NCBI GenBank assembly: GCA_010015655.1
Contig: ML976684.1
Coordinates: 485,805-549,804 of the forward strand
Reading direction: 5' to 3'
DNA: 64,000 nt
Source: Bimuria novae-zelandiae CBS 107.79
Taxonomy: Eukaryota > Ascomycota > Dothideomycetes > Pleosporales > Didymosphaeriaceae
The position numbers and the translations under genes are program-made. Positions 22,457 through 33,634 of the stretch are shown piece by piece. Under the pieces are notes generated by a model, which saw only the letters and a list, made by a program, of their open reading frames with translations, did not search any database and was not told the origin of the DNA. Position 1 is the stretch's first letter. The number at the start of each line of letters is the position of its first letter.

Positions 22457-24736
22457 CGAACCCTTGTTTCCCATCACGGAACTAGAAGAATGTTCCATCT
22501 TCAACGCTCTCACGTCTATGCGCATTTGCGTCCTTTCCCACCCGCACCACATGCACCTCGCGTAAACACCTAGGTCGGGGAAGAACAACCCGTCCCGCTG
22601 CATATACACGAGACACGAACCTGAAACATGGGCTGTCGCTTCACAGACCATGCTCACCTGCTGGTCAGGATATTTTGAGATCTGCGGGCAGATTGACGAA
22701 CGTCGCACTGCAGGAGGGCTCACCGCATGGGTTGGCGAATCAGACACACAAAAGCAAATTAGGGACAGGCGTTCCCGGTCAGGGACACTGGCCGTTGGGC
22801 TTCGCCGGGCTTCGCTGGGCTTCGAGCAGCTGCAAGCTTACCTTCTTATACCCGTGTCACAGCATGGGCGAGACGCGTGGCCGTTGGGATATGAGTCGTG
22901 CGGTGCGGTGCAGCGCGCAGTCTCGACTCATGAGTAACAACTGGGATGACCATAGGGGTTGTTGTTAACACAACTGCCTACGACAGGCAGAAGAAGTGGT
23001 ATCATCGTCTTCATACATCCGATGGTAGGAAAAATCGCAGAGAACTCAAGAGCCGAGACCTCATCTCGCGCAGATCAACGGATCCTCGTATTCCAATCTC
23101 GCGTGGCTTTGTGCACCGACTACACAGCAGCGCAGAGTTATCCTGTCAGAGAGCATGGCGTTGCCGCAGGGAGCAAACCTCTGTGGCGACGTACAACCAT
23201 GTCGTGTCCACTTTCCAAACTCTACCTCCCAGGCCCTATATTCAACATCCGTCGTGCTGGTCGCGAGCACCCCGGTCCTCACGAAGAGAGTTTGATTCAC
23301 CTGCAGGCTGGCTTTACGTGTGAAATTGAGAGTCAATCGTATACTCGTACAATATGAGATAGGATTGGACAACGGGAAGCAGAACCGTGGGTGGCTGGAC
23401 GTCGGCGCAGTACGTCCGCACTCCTGCACCGAAGCGGGGACAAGGACCTCCTTGATGCAGCCGCGGTGACAGCTCGAGACTACACGCCCTCCGCAACCGT
23501 CATCATCACGACAACCACACAATGACCATGCTGACAAACACTATGCCTACAGGGACCCCCGACGCGCCCGTTATCGAGCTCCCAGCAGTTCCAAACTTTG
23601 GGCAAGCGGAGCCTGGCCCGCCAATCACTCGCCCTGGCGCAGATTCCTCCCGTAGCCGCTAGACCTGCACCGTCGCTCGAAGCGTTATGCAGGGTCCTGG
23701 ACCTTGTCTTGTTCCCGTGTGTCTATTGGGTGGTTGTCGTACCCTGAGACCCCGCAGGCATTGAACGGTAGCGTTGAACGGGCGGATGTATGCGTAACGT
23801 CGGTCTACACACGTCCTATATCGCTACGGTATGCGTCTCCCCGCTCCCAGTCATCTCAGAACAGAACAGAATAGACCAGACCAGACCAGACCGTCGCTTG
23901 TACGCACCTGTGACCTGTGGCTTCTGTTGGCGCTCTCACGCATAGTCGCCCATGGCTCGTGTTGAATGCGCTCAGTCACAGGAGAAGCAGCGGAGGGCCT
24001 ACGAGTACTCTAGTGGAATTGAATTGGGTGGCACGGTGACGGCGACCCCTTCCTGTCCCTTTTGCGCTACCATAGTGGGACTTTTGTCTGATGGTTCGCC
24101 CTTGTAGTGTGGCGGCTATGTTTCCCGGCGTGCCCTGCGCCTGGCGGACGACCCTCCGAATTTTCATGTCGAGTTATTCTGTAGGAGGGCTGCCGGGTAC
24201 GGGTGGGTGCGGGGCGCCGGTAGCTACTCTAGAGGGCTAGGAAGGTGTTCTTGGGGAGGCTAAGCTGCACAGCCTGCACAAGGCAGTTGCAAATGCAGAC
24301 AGCTCATCGCAACTCATCTGCCGCGTTGAAACTGTTGGGATTGGGACTGAGCTGTCATTTCGTGAAGCATGCAGGTAGTAATCACTAAATGCCGGGAATG
24401 CAAAACCAAAACCAAATAGGACACATCACAATGAAAGCGGAACGAAGTACAGGGTCAAAACTCAAATGTATTTGTTGAGCGAGCTCTCTAAAGTCTGATA
24501 TGACTTGGCTTTTTTCCTGCTTCGACCCAACCATCCACACGTACTGTAACATGCCTCCATCCGTGCGGTCGGTTGCTCCGAGAAGCGCCACTGAGCGCTC
24601 GCTGACCTCGTCCCCGCACCGTTTGTAAAAAAAAAAAAATAAGGTTACTATGAACCAGAAAGAAAATTGTTTGCACCTTTTGAGAAAGGGCGGGGTATCC
24701 ATGTTTGCTTTGCCCTAACGTCCTGTCCTGTCATGG

Positions 24737-24761
24737 CTGACCTGACCTGACCTGACCTGAC
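24737..24761. repeat. Microsatellite (CTGAC)5
   Basis: Five perfect tandem copies of CTGAC in gene-free DNA. Confidence 0.9.
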
Positions 24762-25280
24762 CTATTACCCCTGATCAATGAAGCCAGCCGGCCCGTTCAC
24801 AAAGAAAAAAAAAAGGTAAACACCCAGTTACCCCACACCTCGGCTCAGTCCGCCACCCTCCCTAACAGGCACCAAAAAAGAAACAAGAACGTAATGTGAT
24901 AAAGCCCGCCGGAGCGGATAGGATAAGCATACCGAGGTAAGCCCGTGCGGCGGCGGTCGACGTGCAAGAGCGCAATAATACAAACAAGAAGAGAAGCGAA
25001 GAAAAGACCCAATGGGGTGAAGGATAAATGCAGTATGTCCGAATCCGGTTGAAAAACGCCTCGTAGATTCGTAGCCCTGACGGCTAATGCGTCTCGTTAC
25101 GTGAACCCCGGTATATTTTGAGAGTGATAGGAAAACGGATGGATGGGAACCCATGGAGCGGGAACCTTTGGATGAAATTGGGTTTGAAACGGCGAACGAC
25201 GCGGGCGGGTAGGAACCGTGCGGTCGTGTCAAACAAGGTTTTGCAGATGTTGAGATGAGCGGGGTCGGCGCTGTGTAATT

Positions 25281-26237
25281 CTAGCACTCGTACTTGCGCT
25301 TCTCCCCGCTCGCGGCGATGGCCAGCGCGTCTAGGCCGTATGATGACCCAGGGTTGAAGGAATGCGTCATTGCGTACGCAGTGGGGTCAGGATATGGCGA
25401 CCGTTGGGAGAAGTCGGCGTACGAGTCTGCAGGCTGGACGGCGGGCGCCATGAAGCTCTGGGAGGGGCTGACGGGCAGGTTCGGGTCCATCATTGACAGA
25501 TCCGAGAGCGTGGGCAGGTTGGACTGCAGCGGCGCGGGCTTGGGCCGCTTGGCCTGCGCCTTTGCCTTCTTGATCGTGTTGTCGGTGCCCTTGCCGGCGT
25601 TGCGCCCGCTCTGGTGTGTCCGGCGGTGCTGCTCCATGTTGTCCTTGCGGGTGAAGGCCTTGTTGCACTCTGGGCAGAAGGCGTCTTTCTTGCCAGTGTG
25701 CTTCTTTGCGTGCCGTGCCGCGTGACCCGAGGTGGTGAAGTGGTCGCCGCAGTTGTACTGCTTGGCTACGGGACACGGGTAGCTGTTTTTCTTGGACCGT
25801 GGGTTCGCAGTCGCGGGGCCATTGTTGCTCTCGGTAGGCTGCTGCGGTCTAAAGTAGACGGCCTGTATGCTGTTTGAGGGGTAAGGTAGCGGGCCAGCCG
25901 GCTGGGAGAGTGGTGGGTAGCCCGAGACTAGCTCTTTCTGGGTGGGGAAGAAGCTGTTCTGGTTGAAGACGGGCGAATTGAGGCTTTGGGGTGGCAGGCC
26001 GTCGAAGCCGAATTCTGGGGTGACTGGCGACGGCGTATGCATGGTCGCTGTCGAGTCGCTCGAGTCGCTGCGCACGAGCTGGGGCGTAGCAGGCGAGCCG
26101 ATGGGCGACGATGTGTAGCTGGAGGTGCGGGAGCGAAGTGAGGGTGCAATCGAGGGTAGGCGGACGTGGTGTTGAGGTTCTGCTGCGCTATCGTTCAAGA
26201 GGGAGATTCGGCGGCCGGAGGAATTCTTGCCGTCCAT
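25281..26237 (-). CDS. Two-finger C2H2 transcription factor, FlbC-like
   Basis: A nuclear regulator of 318 aa, one exon. The first 150 residues are Ser/Pro/Gln-rich and disordered (RTSSYTSSPIGSPATPQ). Two adjacent C2H2 fingers lie at about residues 155-180 (YPCPVAKQYNCGDHFTTSGH...HAKKH) and 188-208 (FCPECNKAFTRKDNMEQHRRTH), joined by TGKKDA. A Lys-rich segment follows (TIKKAKAQAKRPKPAP), then a Pro/Ser tail ending EKRKYEC. The unusual first finger recalls developmental C2H2 regulators of the FlbC type in aspergilli, but that is a weak memory-based match. The start is the first ATG; two in-frame codons upstream are GTG and ACC. The gene stands alone between 3.7 and 4.3 kb of gene-free DNA, as developmental regulators often do. 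Confidence 0.82.
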   Translation of the reverse strand: MDGKNSSGRRISLLNDSAAEPQHHVRLPSIAPSLRSRTSSYTSSPIGSPATPQLVRSDSSDSTATMHTPSPVTPEFGFDGLPPQSLNSPVFNQNSFFPTQKELVSGYPPLSQPAGPLPYPSNSIQAVYFRPQQPTESNNGPATANPRSKKNSYPCPVAKQYNCGDHFTTSGHAARHAKKHTGKKDAFCPECNKAFTRKDNMEQHRRTHQSGRNAGKGTDNTIKKAKAQAKRPKPAPLQSNLPTLSDLSMMDPNLPVSPSQSFMAPAVQPADSYADFSQRSPYPDPTAYAMTHSFNPGSSYGLDALAIAASGEKRKYEC

Positions 26238-29200
26238 GGTTTCCTTAGTGGTCACTCACGGGCCCAGACACACGCGCCAGTAGTAGGGGAACGAGGAATG
26301 CAGCCAGACTTGGTGCGGCCAAGCGGAGCACGTGAATGCACGGGTAGTGCACAGAGTGTACAGTGTGGTGAGAGGGGAAGCTGCTATGGACGGGCAGCGG
26401 TACGTATTTATTTGTACACGGGCAGAGCAGCAGAAGCAGACGGGTTAGGGAGCGTGAGAGGTGCCGGACACTCGGGATGAGGGGAGGCTTTGTAGTGAAA
26501 TCACGGTGCAGGAGGTTGCAGGCGCTTTATGGGTAGCGCAGGGACTTTCCCAGGTCCCTTGGGACAACGGCGCAGGGATGCGGACCAGGGCTGGAAGAGA
26601 TCCCGGCCATGGCAATGCAGTTGAAGGCGGCGCGCATCCAAGATGGAATTCTTGCTTAGCGTGGCGCCGTGAGCAGGACCCACACGGTCAAGCCACTCGC
26701 CTCGCTTCTGCTTTCACAGCGGGATGCGCCCACGCGAACGTCCCCCTAGGCGTGCGACGGGCTGCAGCGCTCCCAGTGCCTGCAGACAACAAAGCGGGTG
26801 CGCGTAATACTGACATTCTCTTCTCCTATCAGCAGTACGGCTAGCTGTGCGGGCATTCCAACATGGCCAAGTTGCCTCATCAGCCAATGCCCAAGCGCGG
26901 ACCCATGGTGTTGCTGTCGATGATTCATCGCAATCGCGATCGCGATCGTGATCGTTACAAGAGCCACGCCAGCGCGACGAAGTGGCCCTGGGTTAGCGAC
27001 CTCCGAGCATTCCGTCCGTCTTCCGCAGCAGGGCGCCTGCTGAAGAGTGGAGCGGCGGGCGACGACTTTCTTGCTGCGCGCGTGTTTACAGAGCAGCGGC
27101 GGCACCCGGTGACACAGCTGTGCGAAGCCTGCGACGCCAGCATATGTCCGCTATCGACGGTCGCACCAGCGGGCGCAGCAGCAAATCTCACTCTCATGCC
27201 TGCGTGTCTAACTAATCTTGCCATGAAGGTTGTTGCTCCTGTCTGCCGCCTGATGTTGCTGGACCCTGCGCCCTGACCGATCCCTGCCTTAAGCTAGCCT
27301 GATGCGGCAACCACTGGATAGTGGCATCGGAGTTTTGGCGACGCATCGAACGAAACGATCCGCGCTCCGACGTCATTCTCCGCAAACCCCCATTCGCTGT
27401 CGCGCCCTCCTTCATTAGCCGATTTTCCACGCGGGCACGTCTCACAGTCCAACAGATCGGCCGCGATGCTGATGCGAAAACTCGATCTGCAGACCCTGGT
27501 GCCAATTTTTAGCACTCACTGTTGCTGCGGGACCGCTTCTACGCGGTGTTGCAGTTCTTGCGACCAAGAGCCTGTCACAGGGTCTTCCCTCATGGTGTTG
27601 TTGTGTTGTTGTGTTGTTGTGTTGTTGTGTTGTTGTGTTGTTGTGTTGTTGTGTTGTTGTTTTCTCGAGGTCGTTGATATCCGACCGCTGTTCATGCAGG
27701 GGCAGCACGGCCGTCGACCTTCTTTTGTCCAAAACACCCTTGACAGCGGCGTGTGACGTCAAGGTGGGCTGACAGGGGCCTTTAAATTGAGCGCCCCACC
27801 GAGGTTCCAGACCCTCCGAGGTACGTCACCGCGTGGTGTGAGAAAAACCCTCGTGGTCAGTCCGCAGATCGCTATCGCAAGATTCTACTTCGGCATACCC
27901 GGATATTGAGACCCACGAAGTGCCAACTTGTTCGGACCGTGATATTCAACAATGGGGCGCTCTCCGTCTGCAGAAATGGGAGCGGTCAAGAGTGGCCATG
28001 ATTCAAAACGATAGGAAACTCTTCAACCGTTTCATGGCAGGCACAAGGATCTCAGGGACGACGGAGTAAACACAGACGTTTAACTTTGGAAAAAGAAGCC
28101 AATGGCGTTGCGCATCTGCTCCTTTACCATCACGGTGGGACAGCCCTACATCCCCAAGGCTCTAAATGATCTGCCCTTCGCGAAGAGGCGCCGCGGATGG
28201 CTGAATCTAATTCCAGAAATATGTTTCTGTGGAAAGATCTTCTCGCGCCAGCCTTCCCTTTCCTCGACTTAAGGATGAACTTAGGAGTTCCTCACGACCG
28301 TTTCGTAGAGATCGCTGTGGAAATTTAATTCGCACCTGCGTCCGGTACACGTGGAAGTGGATTCACACTCCGCAGATCCAGTCGCGCTCGTCCGCACAAG
28401 TCCGAGATAGCCAAACCCTAAATTGAGAAAGTGGCCTAACATCTGCAACTCGAAAGAGAAGGCGGACAGCCACCCTCTCGTGTCAATGAATGTTGACTAA
28501 ACAATACCGCGTTCACAATCAAACTTTAGCTCTCGTAAAATCTATTCTGGGCTTACTTATCACTTTTTCCTGCTTTACACAAACTTTGCCCCCTTGTGGC
28601 CCACTTCTACTTTGACGCGAGCACCAGCAAGGTGCTGTCACTCACAGCGGGCGCATCGCTCCGACGGATGCACACACGGCTTTTGGATGCCGTGCCGCGT
28701 ACATCAGGGCATCTCCCGCAAGTGTCGCGTAAAGGAACAATTGACTTCGAAATACTGACAAAGTTTCCAATCCCTCATCAATAGCCCCAAGGGCTCCCTG
28801 CAGATTATCACCAGCGGCAACTCTGCCTAGATTAGACTATGTATTGCCAGCAGCTCACCTTTCGGCGTCAACTCCGCGATATTGGTTATCCCCGAATCTT
28901 GGCAACGCTCCAAGCGCTAGATCTCGCTTCTCTTGCTGCTAATTTGTCGCCTATAACGAAGACGGCGTCAGTCAAACCGTTCCACTGGCATCCAGTGAGC
29001 ACACCACCGAGGCCCTCCGACGCCTTGCAGTCGGAGCCTCGTCGTGAGACTTGTTTCCCCGTCCCCTCTGATGCTTCGATCTCCCGATGAGTGACCGGCC
29101 CGACATCCTCTAACTTAGCCAGCTTCACGATGCGAAATATTTGCGAATAGCGACGGTCCGTCGGGCATTAAGCCGCGGCTGCCTCAACTGCTAAGGCTCG

Positions 29201-30503
29201 GACTAGGCGGAACTGAGCTTGCAAGCTCCGCTCTAACTTCTTGTCCGCATAATCACAAACAGGGCAGAGACACTGCGCCACAGACCCCTTCTGATTGCAA
29301 TGGCCCCGTGTTGGCATAAGCGGACTGATGGTGTTGCAACTTTTCCATCCTGCAGTTCGGGCGCGTTGGCCAGCCATTCAGAGTGCGATCAAGCCTCGCT
29401 GCCGCGTCCCTGTCTTGTAATCATCGAAACTCTGGGTTCGTTCATCCACAATTCTCCACAACGTATGATCGGACATTTACCGCATGCTTCCATCGCGCGC
29501 TCGTGGCCACCCGTGTCCTCTGGAGTCAGCACATAGTAGCGCTGACCAACAACAGCCCAAAACAAAAAAGTAACAAGATTGCGGATAACGCTTGCACCAG
29601 TGTGGAAGGTCACACGGTCACTATGGCATTTTGCGAATTCGATACCCTTTGACAACAAAGTCCCAACACTGCCCCTCGCTAGCCTAACCGAGGGCAGAAA
29701 CCAGGGACGCAATGTGGGGTGCTCTTGGCCAGACCCTTTGGATCTGCGGAGCACCGAAATATTTCGGCGACGAGCGCATCAACTATATATTCGCTCATAA
29801 GCACCGCTGGAGCGGGCTGCCTCTGCCGCGATCACGGCATTACTCTTTGAGCTAACGTAGCGGCGATGCTGATAGGTTATTGTATGGAGACTCCAACCTC
29901 GCGGTTTCTTCATCAAGTTTTTCCCCTCTCCGTCGCAACGCTCTACTCGGCATACGGCACACGCTACGCACTGCACGCTGGTGTATTGCAAGAGGGCTGC
30001 TTACGGGCTGTGTCCGTTGCCCTCGAGTTGGGTGGCTGCTTATCCCGTGGAATGCCTGATTTCCTACCTCATCTTTACTACATGTTCCTGCAAAAGTGGC
30101 AACCGCGACGTTTGACTCAACGCTCGTTTACTCTTCGGCATTAAATGCAGGGTGCCGTTGACCGATTATTTCATTCATCCCGCGCCCCACATACTTGCAT
30201 GCTCTCAACTCGGTAATCCAGATCGCCTATCCCCATCCTGGCAGTCAAGTCCAATGCCTACAAGCGCAAATCGCCTGTGATTGACGCGTTTCATGGAGGC
30301 CATTGCGAAGTTCATGTGGAGTATGATTCACATGGAAATTTTGAGCCTCCGGAGTCGCACAAAACTATTGCAGGGTAAGGTCGCGCGCGGTACTCGTGCG
30401 TCTCACACCATTTTGGTCGCCCAACCAGGAAATCGCATGCGGGGGACTTGACTTCTGGAGCTCAATTTTGACTTCAAATCTTCATGTTTATATACAGAAA
30501 AAG
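26238..30503. other. 4.3 kb of gene-free DNA upstream of the C2H2 regulator
   Basis: No supportable gene. The right part borders the decayed transposase. The section nearest the C2H2 gene is probably its promoter and long 5' UTR. It contains short GATCGC repeats near 26934-26955 and a GT-rich minisatellite. Confidence 0.5.
27595..27661. repeat. Minisatellite of 8-bp unit GTGTTGTT (8 perfect copies)
   Basis: Eight perfect tandem copies of GTGTTGTT plus a partial unit. The unit length is not a multiple of three, so the open frames crossing it on both strands are by-products of the repeat. Confidence 0.92.
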
Positions 30504-30547
30504 TCAGCCGTGATAGCTATTGTTGCCGTCGAGCTCTATGACCTTCT

Positions 30548-30580
30548 ACAAGGGGTAAGCTCAAGAAAGGCGTCAATCAC
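30548..30580 (+). repeat. Left terminal inverted repeat
   Basis: Pairs with the right end over about 33 bp with a single G deletion in the G run; a TA dinucleotide lies directly outside. Confidence 0.88.
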
Positions 30581-30677
30581 GTGCTGCAGGGATTCCTGCA
30601 GGGGTTGCAACATGAAAATCGCAGCATCTTAATTCCATCGAAATAGTCGACAAATACACCAAAATAAGGTGTTCTGA

Positions 30678-32193
30678 TTATGCTGTAAAGTTGTTCTGGC
30701 CACCTGCTTGCTCACAGAGCTCTGAAACGCGTATAAAGTAGGTAGGATGAAGCTTTTCAGCCATATATTGCCGGAGATCCTCATCATTCTGCCACACTTG
30801 ACGTACGTACTCCTCAGCAGCCTTTTTGGCAGCCTTAGAAGTTGAGTCGCACTCGTAACTCCCTAGGGAACCTTCTAGACGCCCAAAACAGCGCTCAATT
30901 GGGTGTAAATCGGGAGAATTAGGAGGGTGAGGGCCAAACTTGATTCCTAAGGCCTCGATTTCTGGCTGGCAGTAACGTAGACCTAGTGCGTGTAGGCGTA
31001 CGTTGTCTTGAATTAAACAGATGATTGCCCCTGGGTTATTGTCGCGTATAGCGCAGTAATAGGGGAACAGGTGTTTCTTGAGTATGTTCTCCGCGTACCA
31101 GATGCCGTTCATGCCCTTCCCTCTTTTGTACACAAACTCCTCTGTTTTATAGAATTTCTCAGCGCTGAGAGGTTTCTTGATACCAGCGCGGAGAGCGCTA
31201 CCTTTCTTGCCAGCTGCTTTGTTAGTGGCCCGGCGTTGTCTGTTATTATGAGCGATATTTTGATTGATCTCACGCAGTTGCGCGAGCGCGTTTGACCTCA
31301 AGAGCTTGTTTTGCCACCTTATTTGTATGAGAGACACGTCGTACAAGGTCCTCGCGACTCTTATCGTCGTCTTGTGCCCAAACAACGCAGGGCCGAGGAT
31401 AACCACAGGTAGTATCAGTTGACGTAGCAGCGCAGATCATGAGACTAAATTTTGGCGACGTCACGGGCGCTGCGTAGAGATTACTATCTTGTCCAACTAG
31501 GCTCGAGATCCTCTGCTTGCCACCACGTATATTGCTGCCGCCAATGGACTTTGAGGTCTCGTTGTAGCACACAAAAATAAGGCGCGGAAAGTGTACGTTG
31601 TACTCGCTTTTCAGCCAATTAACGTAGGAGAGGCGATTGTCTTCGTCGTCGCTGTTGAGCGCAGGTTTCTTGGGCCGTACTCCGCGAGTAATAGCGTATG
31701 GGTGTCCCTCGTCGCGGTGCTCTCTAGCAATCTTAAAGACAGTGTTTTCGCTCAGAGTGATGCCGGCCTCTGCGCAGAGGTGTTGAACTGCTTCATGTAG
31801 GCGGTAAGTACCAAATCGTATAATTTCATGCCGAAGTTGGGCGCTGAGCGTAGAGCCATTGCGCACCTTTGGTGTACGTCCAGGAGACTTGCCCATAGCT
31901 GCTGGAACAGCTGCTAATAGGGCCTTGAGAGAGTCGTCGGCGACAGCCTCTTTGACGCGTTTATACGCCTTGCATGCGGCTGAGTCGGAGATGCCCAAAT
32001 CAGTCGATATTTCGGGGTAAGTACAGCCGTATTTACGCCTGAGAACAATAATAACGCTTAATTGGCCCTCCGTGAGGTTCGCAGGCCTATTTTTGGCGTA
32101 TAAAGATGCCATATTGGATGAGAAAGTAGAGGTTGAAGTTGACGTGTATACGCGTTGGAGAGCGTTACGGGACCTCGCGTAAAGTCTTGGCAT
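30678..32193 (-). pseudogene. DDE transposase of the inserted element, split by one frameshift
   Basis: Two overlapping frames make up one transposase. The upstream frame (32193-31270; the ATG at 32112 before ASLYAKNRPANL is the likelier start) has a helix-turn-helix (CTYPEISTDLGISDSAACKAYKRVKE) and the block RLIFVCYNETSKSIGG. The downstream frame, open to its stop at 30678, has ICLIQDNVRLHALGLRY and PNSPDLHPIERCFG, with about 36 residues between the second Asp and the Glu. The shift of frame is +1 and lies somewhere in the 31270-31406 overlap. The place of the first catalytic Asp is taken by Asn (YNET). Frameshift and substitution both argue that this copy is inactive, unless the shift is programmed. 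Confidence 0.8.
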
Positions 32194-32197
32194 ATCG

Positions 32198-32231
32198 CGT
32201 GATTGACGCCTTTCTTGAGCTTACCCCCTTG
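32198..32231 (-). repeat. Right terminal inverted repeat
   Basis: Reverse complement of the left end with one extra G; a TA dinucleotide lies directly outside. Confidence 0.88.
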
Positions 32232-33634
32232 TAGAGTCGTGACTTGAAGCTGAGGGCAGCTGCTTTGCAGCGTGGGCCAGCGCGTTGCCATTCATCTGAT
32301 ATCAAAGCTCTGCCTGCCTCTACAGCGTCTTGGGCCATAGATCTCTGAAATCTGCCCTCTAGCTGATCCTTTATATAGTCCCATATAGGCTCGATTCAAT
32401 TAAGATCGGCGAATTGCTCGGGTGCGGAGCTCGTATATAACCTTAATATTTGTACTCGGCGTGGCAGAGAGCCTTAACTTTCTAATGGGCGGGCGCACCG
32501 TCTTCGACGACAATAATTGAGCGGTCGGGGTGCTTCTTACGGAGCTTCTTCAGGTAGGGAAAAAGCTTGCCATGTAGGACGAATTTCCTATACAAAAACT
32601 AGTCAATTCCGCGAGACTTTTCACCCCGTGTGAGCGGCTTGTGTTTGAACACCTGCTCGGGCTGCCTAGGGCGCTTCATGCCGGTTGTGTGGCCGTCAGC
32701 ACGCCGGAGCTAATTCTTAAGTTGAAAATTGTCATTGATCTTAGCTAGAACCTGGCGCTCGATCGTACCTTCTTGACGCGCCTTTATTTATTGCCATGTA
32801 GCCTCCGTACGCTGGGTGAGATTCTCCAGATCAAGCTCATATTGATGACGACCTTTTTCTGCGGGCGTTTCCTATTCCTATTGTAGCTGTGGGCGCTCGA
32901 CGCTGTCGTCCTCACACATCGCGCCCCAGTGCATGATCTTGAAATAAATTATATTTGTATAAAAGCTACGAGTCTCAGCAGGTTGCCCGCGTTCGATTGT
33001 TATCCTGGTACGCTTGTGTGGCCGGCCGCCAGCTGAGATATAAGTCTCGTCTGTAAATACGAACAGAGCTTTCTTTTGCAGCAAGCCGAGCGCCCACTCA
33101 CAATATTTGACTCAGAGATCTCTGAGAGAGCGTGACAATGGCGGCTTGTAGGCTTCATAGACGCGAGATAACGCCTGAGACCTCTGCGGGTGCGGGTCCT
33201 GGCTGCAGACGCGATGAATTGTCGCTTTTGAGAGCTCTGTGAACGGCGTGTGATTGCGTACGGCTTCGAGCCAGGTTTCTTGCGGGAACCACCATGCGGT
33301 GTCTTGAATGACAACTGATTCAATTGAGTCTTTTTTTGACTTTTGTATGGAGCTCTTTCATGCCTTCTGACCTGGTGTTTGACTACTCCAGCGCATCCAG
33401 CAGATCAATGAGATCTAGGCTGCCAGCATCCTCCTCGGCCCGGCGGACGATTGCGCTGCAACTGGACTTCGCTACCCCCGTGGAAACGGCAATATCGTCG
33501 TATTTGTAACCGGTGACGACGCGCAAAGTGATAATTGAGGCTTTAAGTGCAGTGGAGTGGTCGGCGGACCCGTGCGACTTCGTTTTTTGGCCGCCGCGCG
33601 GCATTTTCGGTGTTGTTGAGAGCGTTGTTGTCAC

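Larger units (their letters stand above)
21545..25280. other. 3.7 kb of gene-free DNA with simple repeats
   Basis: No supportable gene on either strand. It holds a long A26T7 tract, short direct repeats GGGCTTCG (22797-22825), a GACCA/GAACA run (about 23860-23893), and five tandem CTGAC units (24737-24761). Part of it may be the 3' region of the C2H2 regulator gene to the right. Confidence 0.5.
30548..32231 (-). mobile_element. Tc1/mariner-type DNA transposon, 1684 bp, with TIRs and TA duplication
   Basis: Inverted repeats of about 33 bp begin CAAGGGG(G)TAAGCTCAAG and end GTCAATCACG. The left copy is at 30548-30580 and the right copy at 32198-32231, identical except for one G. Both ends are flanked by TA (30546-30547 and 32232-32233), the target duplication of this superfamily. 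The interior carries one transposase gene filling nearly the whole element. Near-identical repeats and long open frames indicate recent insertion. Confidence 0.9.
30504..33634 (-). pseudogene. Decayed Tc1/mariner-type transposase gene, interrupted by a younger element
   Basis: Fragments in several frames add up to a DDE transposase read right to left. An N-terminal helix-turn-helix lies at 33.6-33.4 kb (MPRGGQKTKSHG, YDDIAVSTGVAKSSCSAIVRRAEEDAG). Then SKATIHRVCSQ and SRVYEAYKPPLS, the first catalytic block FVFTDETYISAGGRPHKR, the second block VVEDGAPAH, and the IEPIWDYIKDQLEGRF end. Stops and frameshifts separate them, including a stop directly before IEPIW. The chain breaks off at FKSRL at 32.23 kb. 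Removing the inserted element and one TA joins it to KVIELDGNNSYHG and a stop at 30504. Terminal repeats were not recognised, probably because they have decayed. Confidence 0.78.

Noticed and set aside
27442..27762. Asn/Thr/Gln-rich protein read across the minisatellite
   Set aside because: The apparent repeat protein is simply the translation of the GTGTTGTT array; long frames appear on both strands for that reason.
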